64,000 bases of DNA from Chloropicon primus (GCA_023205875.1 CP060758.1:806001-870000); one strand, 5' to 3'. Numbered from the stretch's first letter, positions 11,283 through 19,507 are shown. The notes: a model not told the origin generated them from the letters alone. A program made the numbers and translations.

Positions 11283-12647
11283 TTACTTTCTGCTCTTCCT
11301 GCTTTTGACGTACCTCAGACCCATCTCCGCCCGGTTCTCGTTCTCGTGGGTGTCGTCGTCATCCAGGTTCTTCGCAGACCGCTTCCTTCCCTTCCTCGAG
11401 TCCGTCTCTCTCATCTGCATTGACGCCAGCCTCGAGGCCTCGCTCACCCTCTCCTGAAGAACCAAGACCGCTTCCTCTTGCGACTCGAAGTTCTCCATCT
11501 TCTTTCCTATCAGGTGCTCGATCTTTTGGAACATCTCCACGTCGTACTGGGTGACGAGGGTGAGAGACCTCCCAGACCTCCCGGCCCTTGCCGTTCTGCC
11601 GACGCGGTGCACGTAATCCTTGGGATTCAAGGGGACATCAAAGTTGATGACCATGTCGACCGAGGGAATGTCCAAGCCTCGGCTTGCCACATCCGTCGCC
11701 ACCAGAATGTTTCTGTCACCCGACTTGAACTTGTTCAACGAACCAATTCTCTTCGACTGACTCATGTTACCGTGGATCGGTATGGAGGCAAAGCCCAAGT
11801 TCCTCAGCAAGAGCGCGTTCCTGCGAGCGCCGTCGCAAGTTCTGGTGAAGATGACAGCCGTGGATCCCGAGAGCTCCGTCAGGGCGTAGACCAGGTAGCA
11901 CTCCTTGAACTTGGCGGGTATGAAGAGGTACTGCTGCCTTAGCGTGTCCACGGTGCTGTACTTGCTGCAGATCTCCACCCTCACCGGGTTTTTCAGGCAA
12001 GCTCTCTGCAGCTTCTGCACTTTGCTCGTCATCGTCGCCGAGAACAGCTGCGTCCTGCGGTCCCTCGGTATCACCTTGAGGATCTGGTCGATCTCCTGCT
12101 CGAAGTCCATGTTCAAAAGCCGGTCGGCCTCGTCCAACACCAAGTGCTTCAACTTGTTCAGGTTAAAGCCCTTTGTGTTCGAAAGGTGGTCCACGACCCT
12201 TCCCGGCGTGCCCACAATGACGTGCGGCCTCCGGCCCAATGCGATGGACTGGGCCATCATGTCCACCCCTCCGACGAGAACCACGGACTTCAAGCCTATC
12301 GTAACCCCCAGGGCCTCGAACTGCTCCGCGATTTGGATGGCGAGCTCTCTCGTGGGGGACAGAACGAGGGCGAAGAAGGGCTGGGGCTTGTCGAGGAGCT
12401 CTTGGAGTATGGGTAGCGCGAAAGCGCCCGTCTTCCCGCTTCCAGTCTGAGCCAGACCAATCACGTCCTTGCCGTCTATCAACTGAGGAACTGCTTGGCG
12501 TTGGATGTCCGTAGGAGCCTTCCAGCCCAGGGCGAGGCACCCCTCGGCCAAGGCGTCCACGAGGCCGAGGTCCGTGAACGCCTTCTTAGCGTCCCCTTCC
12601 CCCGTCCCGGCCTGCCCGTTCGTCTCCTTCCGTTGCTCGGCACTCAT
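11283..12647 (-). CDS. DDX47: DEAD-box RNA helicase DDX47/Rrp3
   Basis: 454 residues with all DEAD-box motifs: Q motif region (WKAPTDIQ), I AQTGSGKT (66-73), Ia PTRELA, II DEAD (172-175), III SAT (203-205), [11 protein letters not shown] and [12 protein letters not shown] (348-357). The opening [19 protein letters not shown] and the motif [11 protein letters not shown] are characteristic of the DDX47/Rrp3 branch, which works in 18S rRNA maturation in the nucleolus. The C-terminus is short and basic (KSRKSRK). ATG 12647 gives a short polar leader as in orthologues. Confident in subfamily. Confidence 0.93.
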   Translation of the reverse strand: MSAEQRKETNGQAGTGEGDAKKAFTDLGLVDALAEGCLALGWKAPTDIQRQAVPQLIDGKDVIGLAQTGSGKTGAFALPILQELLDKPQPFFALVLSPTRELAIQIAEQFEALGVTIGLKSVVLVGGVDMMAQSIALGRRPHVIVGTPGRVVDHLSNTKGFNLNKLKHLVLDEADRLLNMDFEQEIDQILKVIPRDRRTQLFSATMTSKVQKLQRACLKNPVRVEICSKYSTVDTLRQQYLFIPAKFKECYLVYALTELSGSTAVIFTRTCDGARRNALLLRNLGFASIPIHGNMSQSKRIGSLNKFKSGDRNILVATDVASRGLDIPSVDMVINFDVPLNPKDYVHRVGRTARAGRSGRSLTLVTQYDVEMFQKIEHLIGKKMENFESQEEAVLVLQERVSEASRLASMQMRETDSRKGRKRSAKNLDDDDTHENENRAEMGLRYVKSRKSRK

Positions 12648-12802
12648 CTTCCCCCTCCCCCTCTCGTCGCTCTCCCGTCGCGCCGTCTTTCTTTTGCAGA
12701 CTTGACTTGGAGGGGAGGACCTGCCGAATCGCGAATTGCTGAAGGGAAATTGAAATTTGAAATTACGATTACATAGTACATCAGATTAGCAAATGAATCC
12801 TC

Positions 12803-12830
12803 GTGTGATCGCTGGTGAGAGCGATCACAC
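12803..12830. repeat. inverted repeat near the left end of the insertion
   Basis: GTGTGATCGCT (12803-12813) and AGCGATCACAC (12820-12830) are perfect 11-bp arms around a 6-base loop, 29 bp inside the left direct repeat. It could be a transposon-end or transcription-termination structure. No matching copy is seen near the right end. Confidence 0.75.
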
Positions 12831-13449
12831 TCATGACGCTACCCGCAGGGCTTCACCAGGGCTTCGCCCTAGCTTCGGCCTGCGCTGCGTCTACGTTGCT
12901 TCTCATCATTTGATTACACGATACCATCACGCAAAAGTTACCCCGGAGGGTTACTCCCATCAGGTACCTTCGATTGTATTCTATGCGGCCCTCCACCAGC
13001 GAATCGAAACGCCTTTTTGAATGGAAGGTGACACTTCCATCCAATGTAGAGAGCCATCCGGACTACTCTCACTCCGAAGGGGAAGGAGCTGCCCCGAGTG
13101 TAAAACACTTTCATGCAGGCGTGTCGGAGCTCACCCCGGCGGTGGCGAGGCTTGGTTGGTTGGCTGTTTCAGAATCAAGAGTCTTGAAACATGTAGGCAC
13201 GCAAGGCTACTCCTTTCATCGTCCACAACCAATCACCCCGCCGATACCAGGGACTGTCGAGCTCGCACGCTCTTTGAGTCTTCGAGCTGTGGCCTCGACT
13301 ATGGGGGCGCGTTCACTTAAAAAAGAAACACAAGGAAACAAAAAACGAGAACGCAAGCCCCTCTCAGTCTCGACTAATCAAGCGCAGCTTCTTCATCATG
13401 GCTGGGCACACCATGGTGATGGGCACACGGCGTCGCCAAGGGAAGTGCT

Positions 13450-13508
13450 GGTCGCTCGGGCAGGCCGGTCGCTCGGGCAGGCCGGTCGCTCGGGCAAGCG
13501 ACCGGCCT
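13450..13508. repeat. 17-bp tandem repeat with inverted end
   Basis: Three units of GGTCGCTCGGGCAGGCC (13450-13500, the last with two changes) followed by CGACCGGCCT (13499-13508), the inverse complement of the unit junction AGGCCGGTCG. The array could fold into alternative hairpins. It lies 220 bp before the Fanzor ATG. Confidence 0.8.
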
Positions 13509-13580
13509 GGTGCGACGACGGACGTTCACAACTGAGGGTGAGGGTCGTGGTCTCCGATGACACTTTCAAAATTTCCACGA

Positions 13581-13639
13581 CCACAGCCACAACCACAGCC
13601 ACAGCCACAGCCACAGCCACAGCCACAGCCACAGCCACA
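13581..13639. repeat. (CAGCCA)n hexanucleotide repeat
   Basis: About nine units of CCACAG with two CCACAA variants; in the putative promoter or leader of the Fanzor gene. Confidence 0.9.
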
Positions 13640-13729
13640 ACATCAAAAAAAGAGAGGAGAGGAGAGGAGAGGAGAGAGGGGGGGAGGGAGGGGGGCTGGG
13701 CACTTCCACATTAACTCTACTTCGACACC

Positions 13730-15796
13730 ATGACCTCCGACGGCCCTTCGACCTCACGTCCTACTGCCAAGCGTCTACGTGGTTCGCGTTCTCCTCGCCG
13801 ATCCCATTCAAAGAGGAGGAAGGGGAAGAAGGAGAAGGAGAAGGAGAAGAAGGGGAAGAAGAAAAAAATTTTTAGGGCGTATAAGATCGGTCTCCATTCA
13901 GCTCTCCAGCCCAGGTTGCGGGACAGCCTTGGGGTCGAATTGGAGGATGCCTCAAGAAGAATGGGGGTGATAAACCATCTCGGGACGGTGTTGATGGCCC
14001 TCCACCATGCTCGTCGGCTTGGGGAACTGCCCGGGGCTTCTGCTGATCTCGAAACCTTTCACCGTCGGTGCGGAGAGATGGTGACTGAGCTCAATCAACT
14101 CAGGGCTGAGCGGGAGGGGGGGCCGGTGGCGGACATCCAACTCCTCAAGAGGGTTTGGAGGTGTGTTCCAGCGATGGATCGGGTTTCGATAGGTCACTAC
14201 CTCCGCACCGTCTCCCACACGCCCAATTCGAGGGAACCAACGTCACAGGAACCAACGTCACAGGAGTGGAGATTGCTCCAGGCATCCATGGCGGCGTTGG
14301 TTCAGGCCGCCACAGCTGCCGAGACCTCTCTGCGTCTGCGTCTGCCATCGCGGGCGCTCCTGTCGCATGTCATCACGGAAGCTGCACTAGTTCTCAGGAC
14401 GAATTGGTCAAACTTCCTCAAGTACGGGACCTTCAATCACATGAAGCAATACCTGAGAGCAAAGTACCAACTGAACAAATCCGAGGCTGCCGCTCTCCGA
14501 GCAGCCCTTTTGAGCGAGTCGCAGCCCCGGAGACCCGACCTCGTCCAACACTACCACAACGAGCTGGCCCTCGTTCAGGGCTTTGGCGTTGCAGACTTTA
14601 TGCACGGCACCGACAACGTTCTCGACCCCGCGGAGCAAGAGAGAAACATGGTCGTGTTCAGGTATATGATGCTCAAAACGGTAGAGGCCTCGGACCTTCC
14701 GATCAAGCGTTTCACTCTGGTGCCTGTCTGCCGGGTGCAGTATCCAATGATCAATGTCTCGCGATCTTGCCTGAAACTCTGGGGCTATGATGGTGGCCGT
14801 GGGTGGGAGAAGATTTTCACCAAGAAGGTGAACAACATCGCCAAGAAGGGCCACACGAATGGACGTACCAAGGCATTCGCTAGGCACTTTCGAACCGATG
14901 GCCTCAGCGTCGTGGTCGTTGTCGAAGAGGTGATCCTCGCTCGTCCCGACAACAACTATATAGGCCAAGGGGAGCGGTGTGCCACCAAGCCTTCTCAGTT
15001 CGATCCCCGGAACACCGTGGGCGTTGATCCCGGCCGAATTTTTGTCGTCTACGCGAACATTCTGGAGAGGGGGAGGAAGAGGACCTTTTCTCTTCACCTC
15101 TCCGCTTACCGCGACCGCTGTGGTTTCACGAAGAGGAATATTTTGGCACACCAGTGGCTGAGCAGAGCCCCCAACAATCTCCAACAGAGATTGAACGACC
15201 GCGCCATTTCTCTGAAGCTCACAAGTGTAGATCGCCTCCAGGCGGCGATTGGGACCCGGCTCACCTTCCTCTCCAACGCCATCGATTTTTTGGGGCAACG
15301 GCGCTGGCGTCGAAAAGGGTTGGAGACTTTTGGGCGAAAGCAGCGAACTATGGAGTTCATAGCAAGCAAACTCTTCCCGACGGCGTCACACATCGTCTTC
15401 TACGGAGCCGCAAACTTCCCCTCTGGCATCAGGGGACGCCCTCCCGGGCCTTGCATCGGGCTCAAAAGGTTTTTGGTGACGAAGACCACACCAGGGAGAT
15501 TCTTCTTCGTCGATGAATACAACACCTCCAAGATGTGCGCAGCATGCTCTCAGAAGAACATCTCCACTGCGCTGCGGAGAGTGCACAAGAGTGATAGAAG
15601 CCGAGGAAACGGACCACCATCAAAGAAGGGACGTCCCCAGTACGGAGTTTTGTCCTGCCCCAAATGCAGTATGGAAGTGCCCCGCGACGATAACGGCTCG
15701 GACAACATCCTCGCCATCGCCAGTGCTTTCCTCCATGCACAAAATTGGTCTGTCCCACGCGAGATTTGGCCGCCAGCGCTGCGACGCCCTCTGTAG
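13730..15796 (+). CDS. Fanzor protein (eukaryotic TnpB-like RNA-guided nuclease), looks intact
   Basis: 688 residues, uninterrupted. The C-terminal third is a TnpB/Fanzor nuclease: RuvC-I VGVDPGRIFVVYA (D433), a four-Cys zinc knuckle inside the RuvC domain (C603/C606 in SKMCAAC, C643/C646 in SCPKC), and RuvC-III PRDDNGSDNI (D653 aligned with the catalytic Asp of DRDxNAAxNI). The canonical RuvC-II Glu position near HIVFYGAANF lacks a Glu, but E596 in VDEYNTSKMC is placed where Fanzors are reported to carry an alternative catalytic Glu. Residues 20-48 are almost pure Lys/Arg/Glu, a good nuclear localisation signal. Such proteins use a guide RNA made from the 3' end of the gene and flank, and cut DNA at a target-adjacent motif; in transposons they help the element persist. 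No transposase gene accompanies it. The catalytic residues being intact suggests recent activity or selection. Confidence 0.9.
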   Translation: MTSDGPSTSRPTAKRLRGSRSPRRSHSKRRKGKKEKEKEKKGKKKKIFRAYKIGLHSALQPRLRDSLGVELEDASRRMGVINHLGTVLMALHHARRLGELPGASADLETFHRRCGEMVTELNQLRAEREGGPVADIQLLKRVWRCVPAMDRVSIGHYLRTVSHTPNSREPTSQEPTSQEWRLLQASMAALVQAATAAETSLRLRLPSRALLSHVITEAALVLRTNWSNFLKYGTFNHMKQYLRAKYQLNKSEAAALRAALLSESQPRRPDLVQHYHNELALVQGFGVADFMHGTDNVLDPAEQERNMVVFRYMMLKTVEASDLPIKRFTLVPVCRVQYPMINVSRSCLKLWGYDGGRGWEKIFTKKVNNIAKKGHTNGRTKAFARHFRTDGLSVVVVVEEVILARPDNNYIGQGERCATKPSQFDPRNTVGVDPGRIFVVYANILERGRKRTFSLHLSAYRDRCGFTKRNILAHQWLSRAPNNLQQRLNDRAISLKLTSVDRLQAAIGTRLTFLSNAIDFLGQRRWRRKGLETFGRKQRTMEFIASKLFPTASHIVFYGAANFPSGIRGRPPGPCIGLKRFLVTKTTPGRFFFVDEYNTSKMCAACSQKNISTALRRVHKSDRSRGNGPPSKKGRPQYGVLSCPKCSMEVPRDDNGSDNILAIASAFLHAQNWSVPREIWPPALRRPL

Positions 15797-15858
15797 CGGC
15801 AAGGGCTATGGATCCAGGTTGAAACCAAGCAGGACACTGGATAAGATCTTTCTTGAGA
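15690..15858 (+). ncRNA. candidate guide-RNA (omega/fRNA) region at the Fanzor 3' end
   Basis: By analogy with TnpB and Fanzor loci the guide scaffold should overlap the last codons and run to the right end of the element. After the stop there are about 60 bases before NXD1 similarity begins. They contain possible hairpins: ATCCAG (15812-15817) with CTGGAT (15837-15842), enclosing GGT-TGAA-ACC (15817-15826), then GATCT (15845-15849) with AGATC (15856-15860). The region is proposed from position and these pairings only; no transcript is visible from sequence. Confidence 0.35.
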
Positions 15859-16281
15859 TCGAGGAGGACGTGGGAGGCCCAAGCACAGGACGTCGGGGCA
15901 TTCCAAACGAGTCCGGACAGCACCACGAGCTCATCCATCGGACCGGCAGGGCTATCCTCGTAGTTCGCGTAGTAGAAGCCTCCCAGTGTGTACCCGTTCA
16001 ACTCCACCAGAGGCATCTCCTGCACGACGACGGCAAGCGCGTCCCATCCCATCCCATCATCCAAGCGTCCGTACACAGAGTGAGAGAGTGCGTGCGTGTG
16101 CGTGCGTGTGTGTGTGTGGGGGGGGGAGTCAGTTCAGTTCAGTCCATGGTGAGTGCGACAGGAAGGTTTGCTTGTTGGGAACTTACCGGAGGGACGTATT
16201 GGCGAGCGACAGAGGACTTGACGAGGTGGAACTGATAGTGCGCGGACCCCCTGAACGTCCAACAACCCTCCCGGGAACGTC
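15858..16281 (-). pseudogene. NXD1: NXD1 (neoxanthin-deficient 1) fragment, two exons, both ends missing
   Basis: On the - strand, one coding piece (about 16270-16187) reads WTFRGSAHYQFHLVKSSVAR then QYVPP; a consensus GTAAGT donor, an intron of 167 bp with a (GT)n tract (16186-16020) and a CAG acceptor follow; the next piece (16019 to about 15858) reads on in frame with PLVELNGYTLGGFYYANYED, SPAGPMDELVVLSGLVWN and PTSCAWASHVLL. Spliced, this matches the N-terminal third of plant NXD1, an acetoacetate-decarboxylase-fold protein needed for neoxanthin synthesis in plastids. There is no start codon (an in-frame TGA precedes it) and similarity ends ~60 bp from the Fanzor stop, with no donor site. 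The remaining two thirds are not elsewhere in the window. The intron shows it was taken as DNA, not from mRNA. Confidence 0.8.
16088..16131. repeat. (GT)n-(G)n tract in the NXD1 fragment intron
   Basis: TGCGTGCG repeats pass into GT repeats and then a run of nine or ten G on the + strand, wholly inside the intron of the NXD1 fragment. Confidence 0.85.
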
Positions 16282-16289
16282 AATTACGA

Positions 16290-16294
16290 TTACA
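16290..16294 (-). terminator. TGTAA poly(A) signal of RAB3GAP1
   Basis: TGTAA on the - strand starts one base after the RAB3GAP1 stop codon and lies inside the right copy of the 14-bp direct repeat, so the insertion junction is also the 3' end of this gene. TGTAA is the chlorophyte poly(A) signal. Confidence 0.5.
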
Positions 16295-18811
16295 TTAGAC
16301 GGTTACAATGGAAGCGAAACGTGTCATGCTCTGGTCGAGGTCTTGGGAGAGGTAGGTGTACAACAAGGGCAAGTCCTCGGGGCCTTGGGCCTCGCCGGCG
16401 GAGGTGAACAGTTGGACCACCTGCTTGCGGAGGTGAAGGAGCATCACGCTGTCAGAGCTTTCTTCCTGCCTTCGGAAGCTTTCGCCGAAACTGAAGGAGG
16501 AGTGAAAGGGGTCCGAGAGGCTCAGCTCCAGGGTCGGGCCGTTGGAGAACTCCTTTGTGACCAGTTTGTTGACGAAGGCGTCGACAAGGAAGGCCTTGAC
16601 GTCCCCCGAAAGGAAGACCAGCTTCTGGACCACGCTCTCGGCGAAGGATATGGAGACTTCCAGCAGGTGGAGGTCGAGGCAGAGGATCGTGGCCTCCTCG
16701 TCCTTCGCGAGGTCTGAAGTCGCCAGCTTCTTCGGCAACTTCGCCACCCAGTCTTGGACGCTCTCTTTGACGCTCGAGACGAGATCTGCGATAGGCTTCA
16801 GCTCCAGGTTCCTGCTCGCTCTGAGGGTGTTCACACAATTGGACAAGCCCAGGCAGTAGAGCGACTTGAACAACTCGAGGGGGGCCACGTGCTCGAGCCA
16901 GTCCAGGGCCATCTCGGCTCTGCTGCAGAGAACGCTTTCTGCCAACCCCCCCTCGGAGTGGTCCTCTTCCTCTTGGGCGCTCGCCAAGTCATTCCACACG
17001 TCTTTCAGCCTGTCCTTGGTGAAATTGTTCCACGCAAGAGATTTGCAGAGCTTTGAGAACTCGTCGAAATACCTCGAGGACCGAAAGTGCTTCTTGAAGT
17101 CACCAAAGGACACCCCGTCCTTGGCCCTCCTGAAGGACCTTGCCATCTTCCTCGCCGCAACCCCGTGCATCTTGATCCAGACCTCTTTCTTGTTCTTCTT
17201 GTTCGAGGTCGTGGTGAACATGTAGTCATACTCACCGACGAGGTCCGAGGTGAGCATGCTCGGGTTCGAATCACCCGAGTCATTTCCCACCAAGTCGTTC
17301 GCGCTCAGGGTGCCGCCGCTCCTCAGCCCCAGAATGCAGAGCTGGATCAGCTGCACCTTCTGCTCGATGACTTGGCACGAATGGTCGATGCCCGCAAAGC
17401 CAACCATTCTCGGCAGGAGCTCCCGCTCCTCCCAGTACCCGAGCCTAATCCCCGAAATAAACCGCTTCCACAGCAAGGAGATCGCCCTTGGGTTGTCGCC
17501 ATAAGACAGGGCGTACATGGACAGGTACCCCACGAGGTTGTCCACGGGGAGGCTGTGGAGGTCGTTCTCGAGCCCCCCGAAGTTCTGCGTGACGTGAGCC
17601 CTCCGGTTGAAGATGGACTCGACCTGAGTCTCCAAAAGATTCTTCGAGGGTATCTGAGGGACCTGCGAGTATTGGTCCCAAAATGAATCCTGGGACAACT
17701 GGCTGACCCCCTTGGCCCTCTCGACCAGCTGAAAGGTGGAGTGAAAGGCGGACACCATTTGAGCAAAAAAGTAGCCACCGCTTGACTTCTTCATGGTATC
17801 CATCACATTCCTGTGCCACATGACGTCCGAGAGCACTTCGTCTTTGAGCTCGAGCTTCAAGCAGGCCTCGCCCACCGCGTCAAGGGCACTCAGAGACGAG
17901 AGCTCAAAACTCTTCACGGACTGGGAAGATCCGCTGGACCCACCCGCGCGTTGGAATGAATCGAGATCGGTCTGCACATCAGAGCAGCGGAGGTTGTCCC
18001 ACGATATTCCCAGCCTTATCCCGGCGATTGGATCTTCGTATTCTGCCCAAGGGTACCAGGGGCAAGCAGCGTTCCAGTCGTCAATCCAGATGCACATGTC
18101 GGACTCTGACTCCGGGAGGGTCCAAGTGAGTTCGAACTCTCTCGTCACACTCGCGCTCGTGCTCGCGGCCTGCCCTGCCCCCCCCGCGGCGGCGGCTCCC
18201 CGCCCCCTCTCCACGACCGATCCCGCCCTGGACTCGGAGTGGTAGCCTTCCACGACCGACAGCGGAGGCATCTCAGCTGCCTTGAGTCTTCCCGTGATAC
18301 AGTCCGTTTGCAACCGCGCCACGTGGCCCCCTGGCCTCAGGTGCACGCCTTCGAAGGACCTCCTCTGCCTGTCTCTCATCGGTATGAGCAGCGGGTGGGG
18401 GAACTTCAAGCTCGTCGCGGACGTGGACAGAGCCGACAAGAGCGCCACGCCCTCCTCCTTATCGAGAACGCAGCCCGAAAACGAGTTCGGGTAAAGCAGC
18501 ACGAAGGGCTCCCCCTCCCCCAAGGCAAGCCACTTGGACAGGTAGTGGTCCATGGGAGGGTAGTGCAAGGCCACGCTGTACTTCTCCGGCCGGAACTGCG
18601 GCAGCTTCGCTTCCAGGACCCACACATGAACCTGGTCCCCCTCGTTGTTTTCGATGACTTGGCTCGGCGATGCTGCAGCGGGAAAGTCTCTCAAACCTTC
18701 TCCGTCCTCCTGGGCCTTCTTCCATTCGCGAAGCTTGGCCTCCACCTCCGCACAGAACGCCTCCCACGCCGTCGCGGTCGTGTAGTCCAGGAACCCGTCC
18801 TCATCCTCCAT
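16295..18811 (-). CDS. RAB3GAP1: Rab3 GTPase-activating protein catalytic subunit
   Basis: Single exon, 838 residues. The N-terminus DGFLDYTTATAWEAFCAEVE is the hallmark of Rab3GAP1, and the following segments match the family: HVWVLEAKLPQFRPEKYSVA, the central WIDDWNAACPWYPWAEYEDP block, ESIFNRRAHVTQNFGG (normally around the middle), and a C-terminal all-helical region. With RAB3GAP2 the human protein acts as a GAP for Rab3 and an exchange factor for Rab18 and affects autophagy and ER membranes. The frame stays open upstream to 18937, but ATG 18811 starts exactly at the conserved motif. The last codons abut the right direct repeat of the Fanzor insertion. Confidence 0.9.
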   Translation of the reverse strand: MEDEDGFLDYTTATAWEAFCAEVEAKLREWKKAQEDGEGLRDFPAAASPSQVIENNEGDQVHVWVLEAKLPQFRPEKYSVALHYPPMDHYLSKWLALGEGEPFVLLYPNSFSGCVLDKEEGVALLSALSTSATSLKFPHPLLIPMRDRQRRSFEGVHLRPGGHVARLQTDCITGRLKAAEMPPLSVVEGYHSESRAGSVVERGRGAAAAGGAGQAASTSASVTREFELTWTLPESESDMCIWIDDWNAACPWYPWAEYEDPIAGIRLGISWDNLRCSDVQTDLDSFQRAGGSSGSSQSVKSFELSSLSALDAVGEACLKLELKDEVLSDVMWHRNVMDTMKKSSGGYFFAQMVSAFHSTFQLVERAKGVSQLSQDSFWDQYSQVPQIPSKNLLETQVESIFNRRAHVTQNFGGLENDLHSLPVDNLVGYLSMYALSYGDNPRAISLLWKRFISGIRLGYWEERELLPRMVGFAGIDHSCQVIEQKVQLIQLCILGLRSGGTLSANDLVGNDSGDSNPSMLTSDLVGEYDYMFTTTSNKKNKKEVWIKMHGVAARKMARSFRRAKDGVSFGDFKKHFRSSRYFDEFSKLCKSLAWNNFTKDRLKDVWNDLASAQEEEDHSEGGLAESVLCSRAEMALDWLEHVAPLELFKSLYCLGLSNCVNTLRASRNLELKPIADLVSSVKESVQDWVAKLPKKLATSDLAKDEEATILCLDLHLLEVSISFAESVVQKLVFLSGDVKAFLVDAFVNKLVTKEFSNGPTLELSLSDPFHSSFSFGESFRRQEESSDSVMLLHLRKQVVQLFTSAGEAQGPEDLPLLYTYLSQDLDQSMTRFASIVTV

Positions 18812-18980
18812 GATCTCCGAGCCCCCCCAGCTGTCACTTGTGGAGGATACCAGCCCAGCAAAGCACCAGAGAGAGAGAAGAGAGAGAGGGGGGGGTGAAT
18901 CGGTTGGTGGGAGTCCATAAGAAGTATGTCGTTTCATAAAAAATACTTGGAGATAAGGGTGTACTTTTTAGACCCTTACT

Positions 18981-19016
18981 TGCTGCAGAGCATCACCAGT
19001 TACTGCAGAGCATCAA
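18981..19016. repeat. 13-bp duplication across the stop codon of the ankyrin gene
   Basis: CTGCAGAGCATCA occurs at 18983-18995 and 19003-19015 in direct orientation, 20 bp apart, one copy in the last codons of the ankyrin gene and one in its 3' UTR. The first TAA is in the spacer between them. Confidence 0.8.
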
Positions 19017-19507
19017 TGGAGTCCTGCTTCTCGGCCTGGGTGGCAATATCAAGAGCGGTTCTTCCGTCGATGTCTCTCTCGTTCTTGCTGGCTCCTCTCT
19101 CGAGCAAAAGCTTGCAGATTCTACCGTATCCGTGCTTGGCGGCCAAGTGGAGAGGGGTGGCACCAGTGGTGAAAGTTTTCGTGGATGGCATAGCTCCGTT
19201 GTCTAAGAGGAACTTTCCGACCTCGTAGTGACCGTTTCTGCAAGCGTAGTGAAGAGCGGTACGTCCAATGTCGTCGATCTTGTCGATGTTACTGTGGGTT
19301 GCAGGGCGAGCGGCACACCCAGAAGTCAGTCGTCTTGTTCGGGGGTGGGGATGGGGGGTCGCGTGCGGGAAAATGCGAGAAATCTCTGGCTAGGGGGACT
19401 TACCGCTTGTGTCCGAGAGGGTCCTTCATGGATCTGACGACCTCGGTCAGGAGTTTCTGACACTCCTCAATGTTTCCTCTCTCAGCGGCAAGGTGAAGCT
19501 TTCCCAT
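19000..19507 (-). CDS. small ankyrin-repeat protein
   Basis: Two exons, 19507-19404 and 19291-19000, joined in frame by GTAAGT...CAG (131 residues). The protein is nothing but ankyrin repeats: MGKLHLAAERGNIEECQKLL, GRTALHYACRNGHYEVGKFL, GATPLHLAAKHGYGRICKLL and a final GRTALDIATQ half repeat. Such proteins bind partners and have no catalytic role; no specific function can be given. The codons are less GC-biased than in neighbouring genes (many GTT, TCT, TTG), which may reflect high expression or different origin. The two ends are well defined by ATG at the first repeat and TAA after the last. Confidence 0.88.

Larger units (their letters stand above)
12648..13729. other. left flank of the Fanzor gene, no gene supported
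   Basis: This stretch holds the DDX47 5' leader, the left copy of the 14-bp direct repeat (12761-12774), a hairpin with 11-bp arms (12803-12813 / 12820-12830), small GGGC-TTC-GCCC type hairpins near 12855, a 17-bp tandem repeat ending in an inverted copy (13450-13508), and a CAGCCA tract (13581-13639). A + frame at 12974-13714 is open but is mostly low-complexity and resembles no recombinase or transposase. Confidence 0.65.
12761..16295. mobile_element. 3.5-kb insertion carrying a Fanzor gene, bounded by 14-bp direct repeats
   Basis: AATTACGATTACAT occurs exactly at 12761-12774 and 16282-16295, enclosing 3,507 bp. The right copy overlaps the first base of the RAB3GAP1 stop codon complement and includes its TGTAA poly(A) signal; the left copy lies in the DDX47 leader. 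Taking out the segment with one copy would leave RAB3GAP1 and DDX47 as head-to-tail neighbours about 134 bp apart, which matches spacing elsewhere here. Inside are the Fanzor gene and a fragment of NXD1. I see no terminal inverted repeats next to the direct repeats. The direct repeats could be a target-site duplication or the product of break repair; the nature of the element ends is inference. Confidence 0.65.

Noticed and set aside
12974-13714. Open + frame left of the Fanzor gene as a transposase or serine recombinase
   Set aside because: It is largely coded by tandem and hexanucleotide repeats, with no recombinase motif, and ends in a poly-A/G tract.
15462-15857. Continuation of the NXD1 frame on the - strand into the Fanzor gene as real NXD1 coding sequence
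   Set aside because: Similarity to NXD1 stops near 15858; the remainder is the complement of the Fanzor 3' coding end.
16295-16340. Missing NXD1 first exon inside the end of RAB3GAP1
   Set aside because: The only ATG there is followed at once by a stop in the relevant frame, and RAB3GAP1 coding runs to its own stop at this place.
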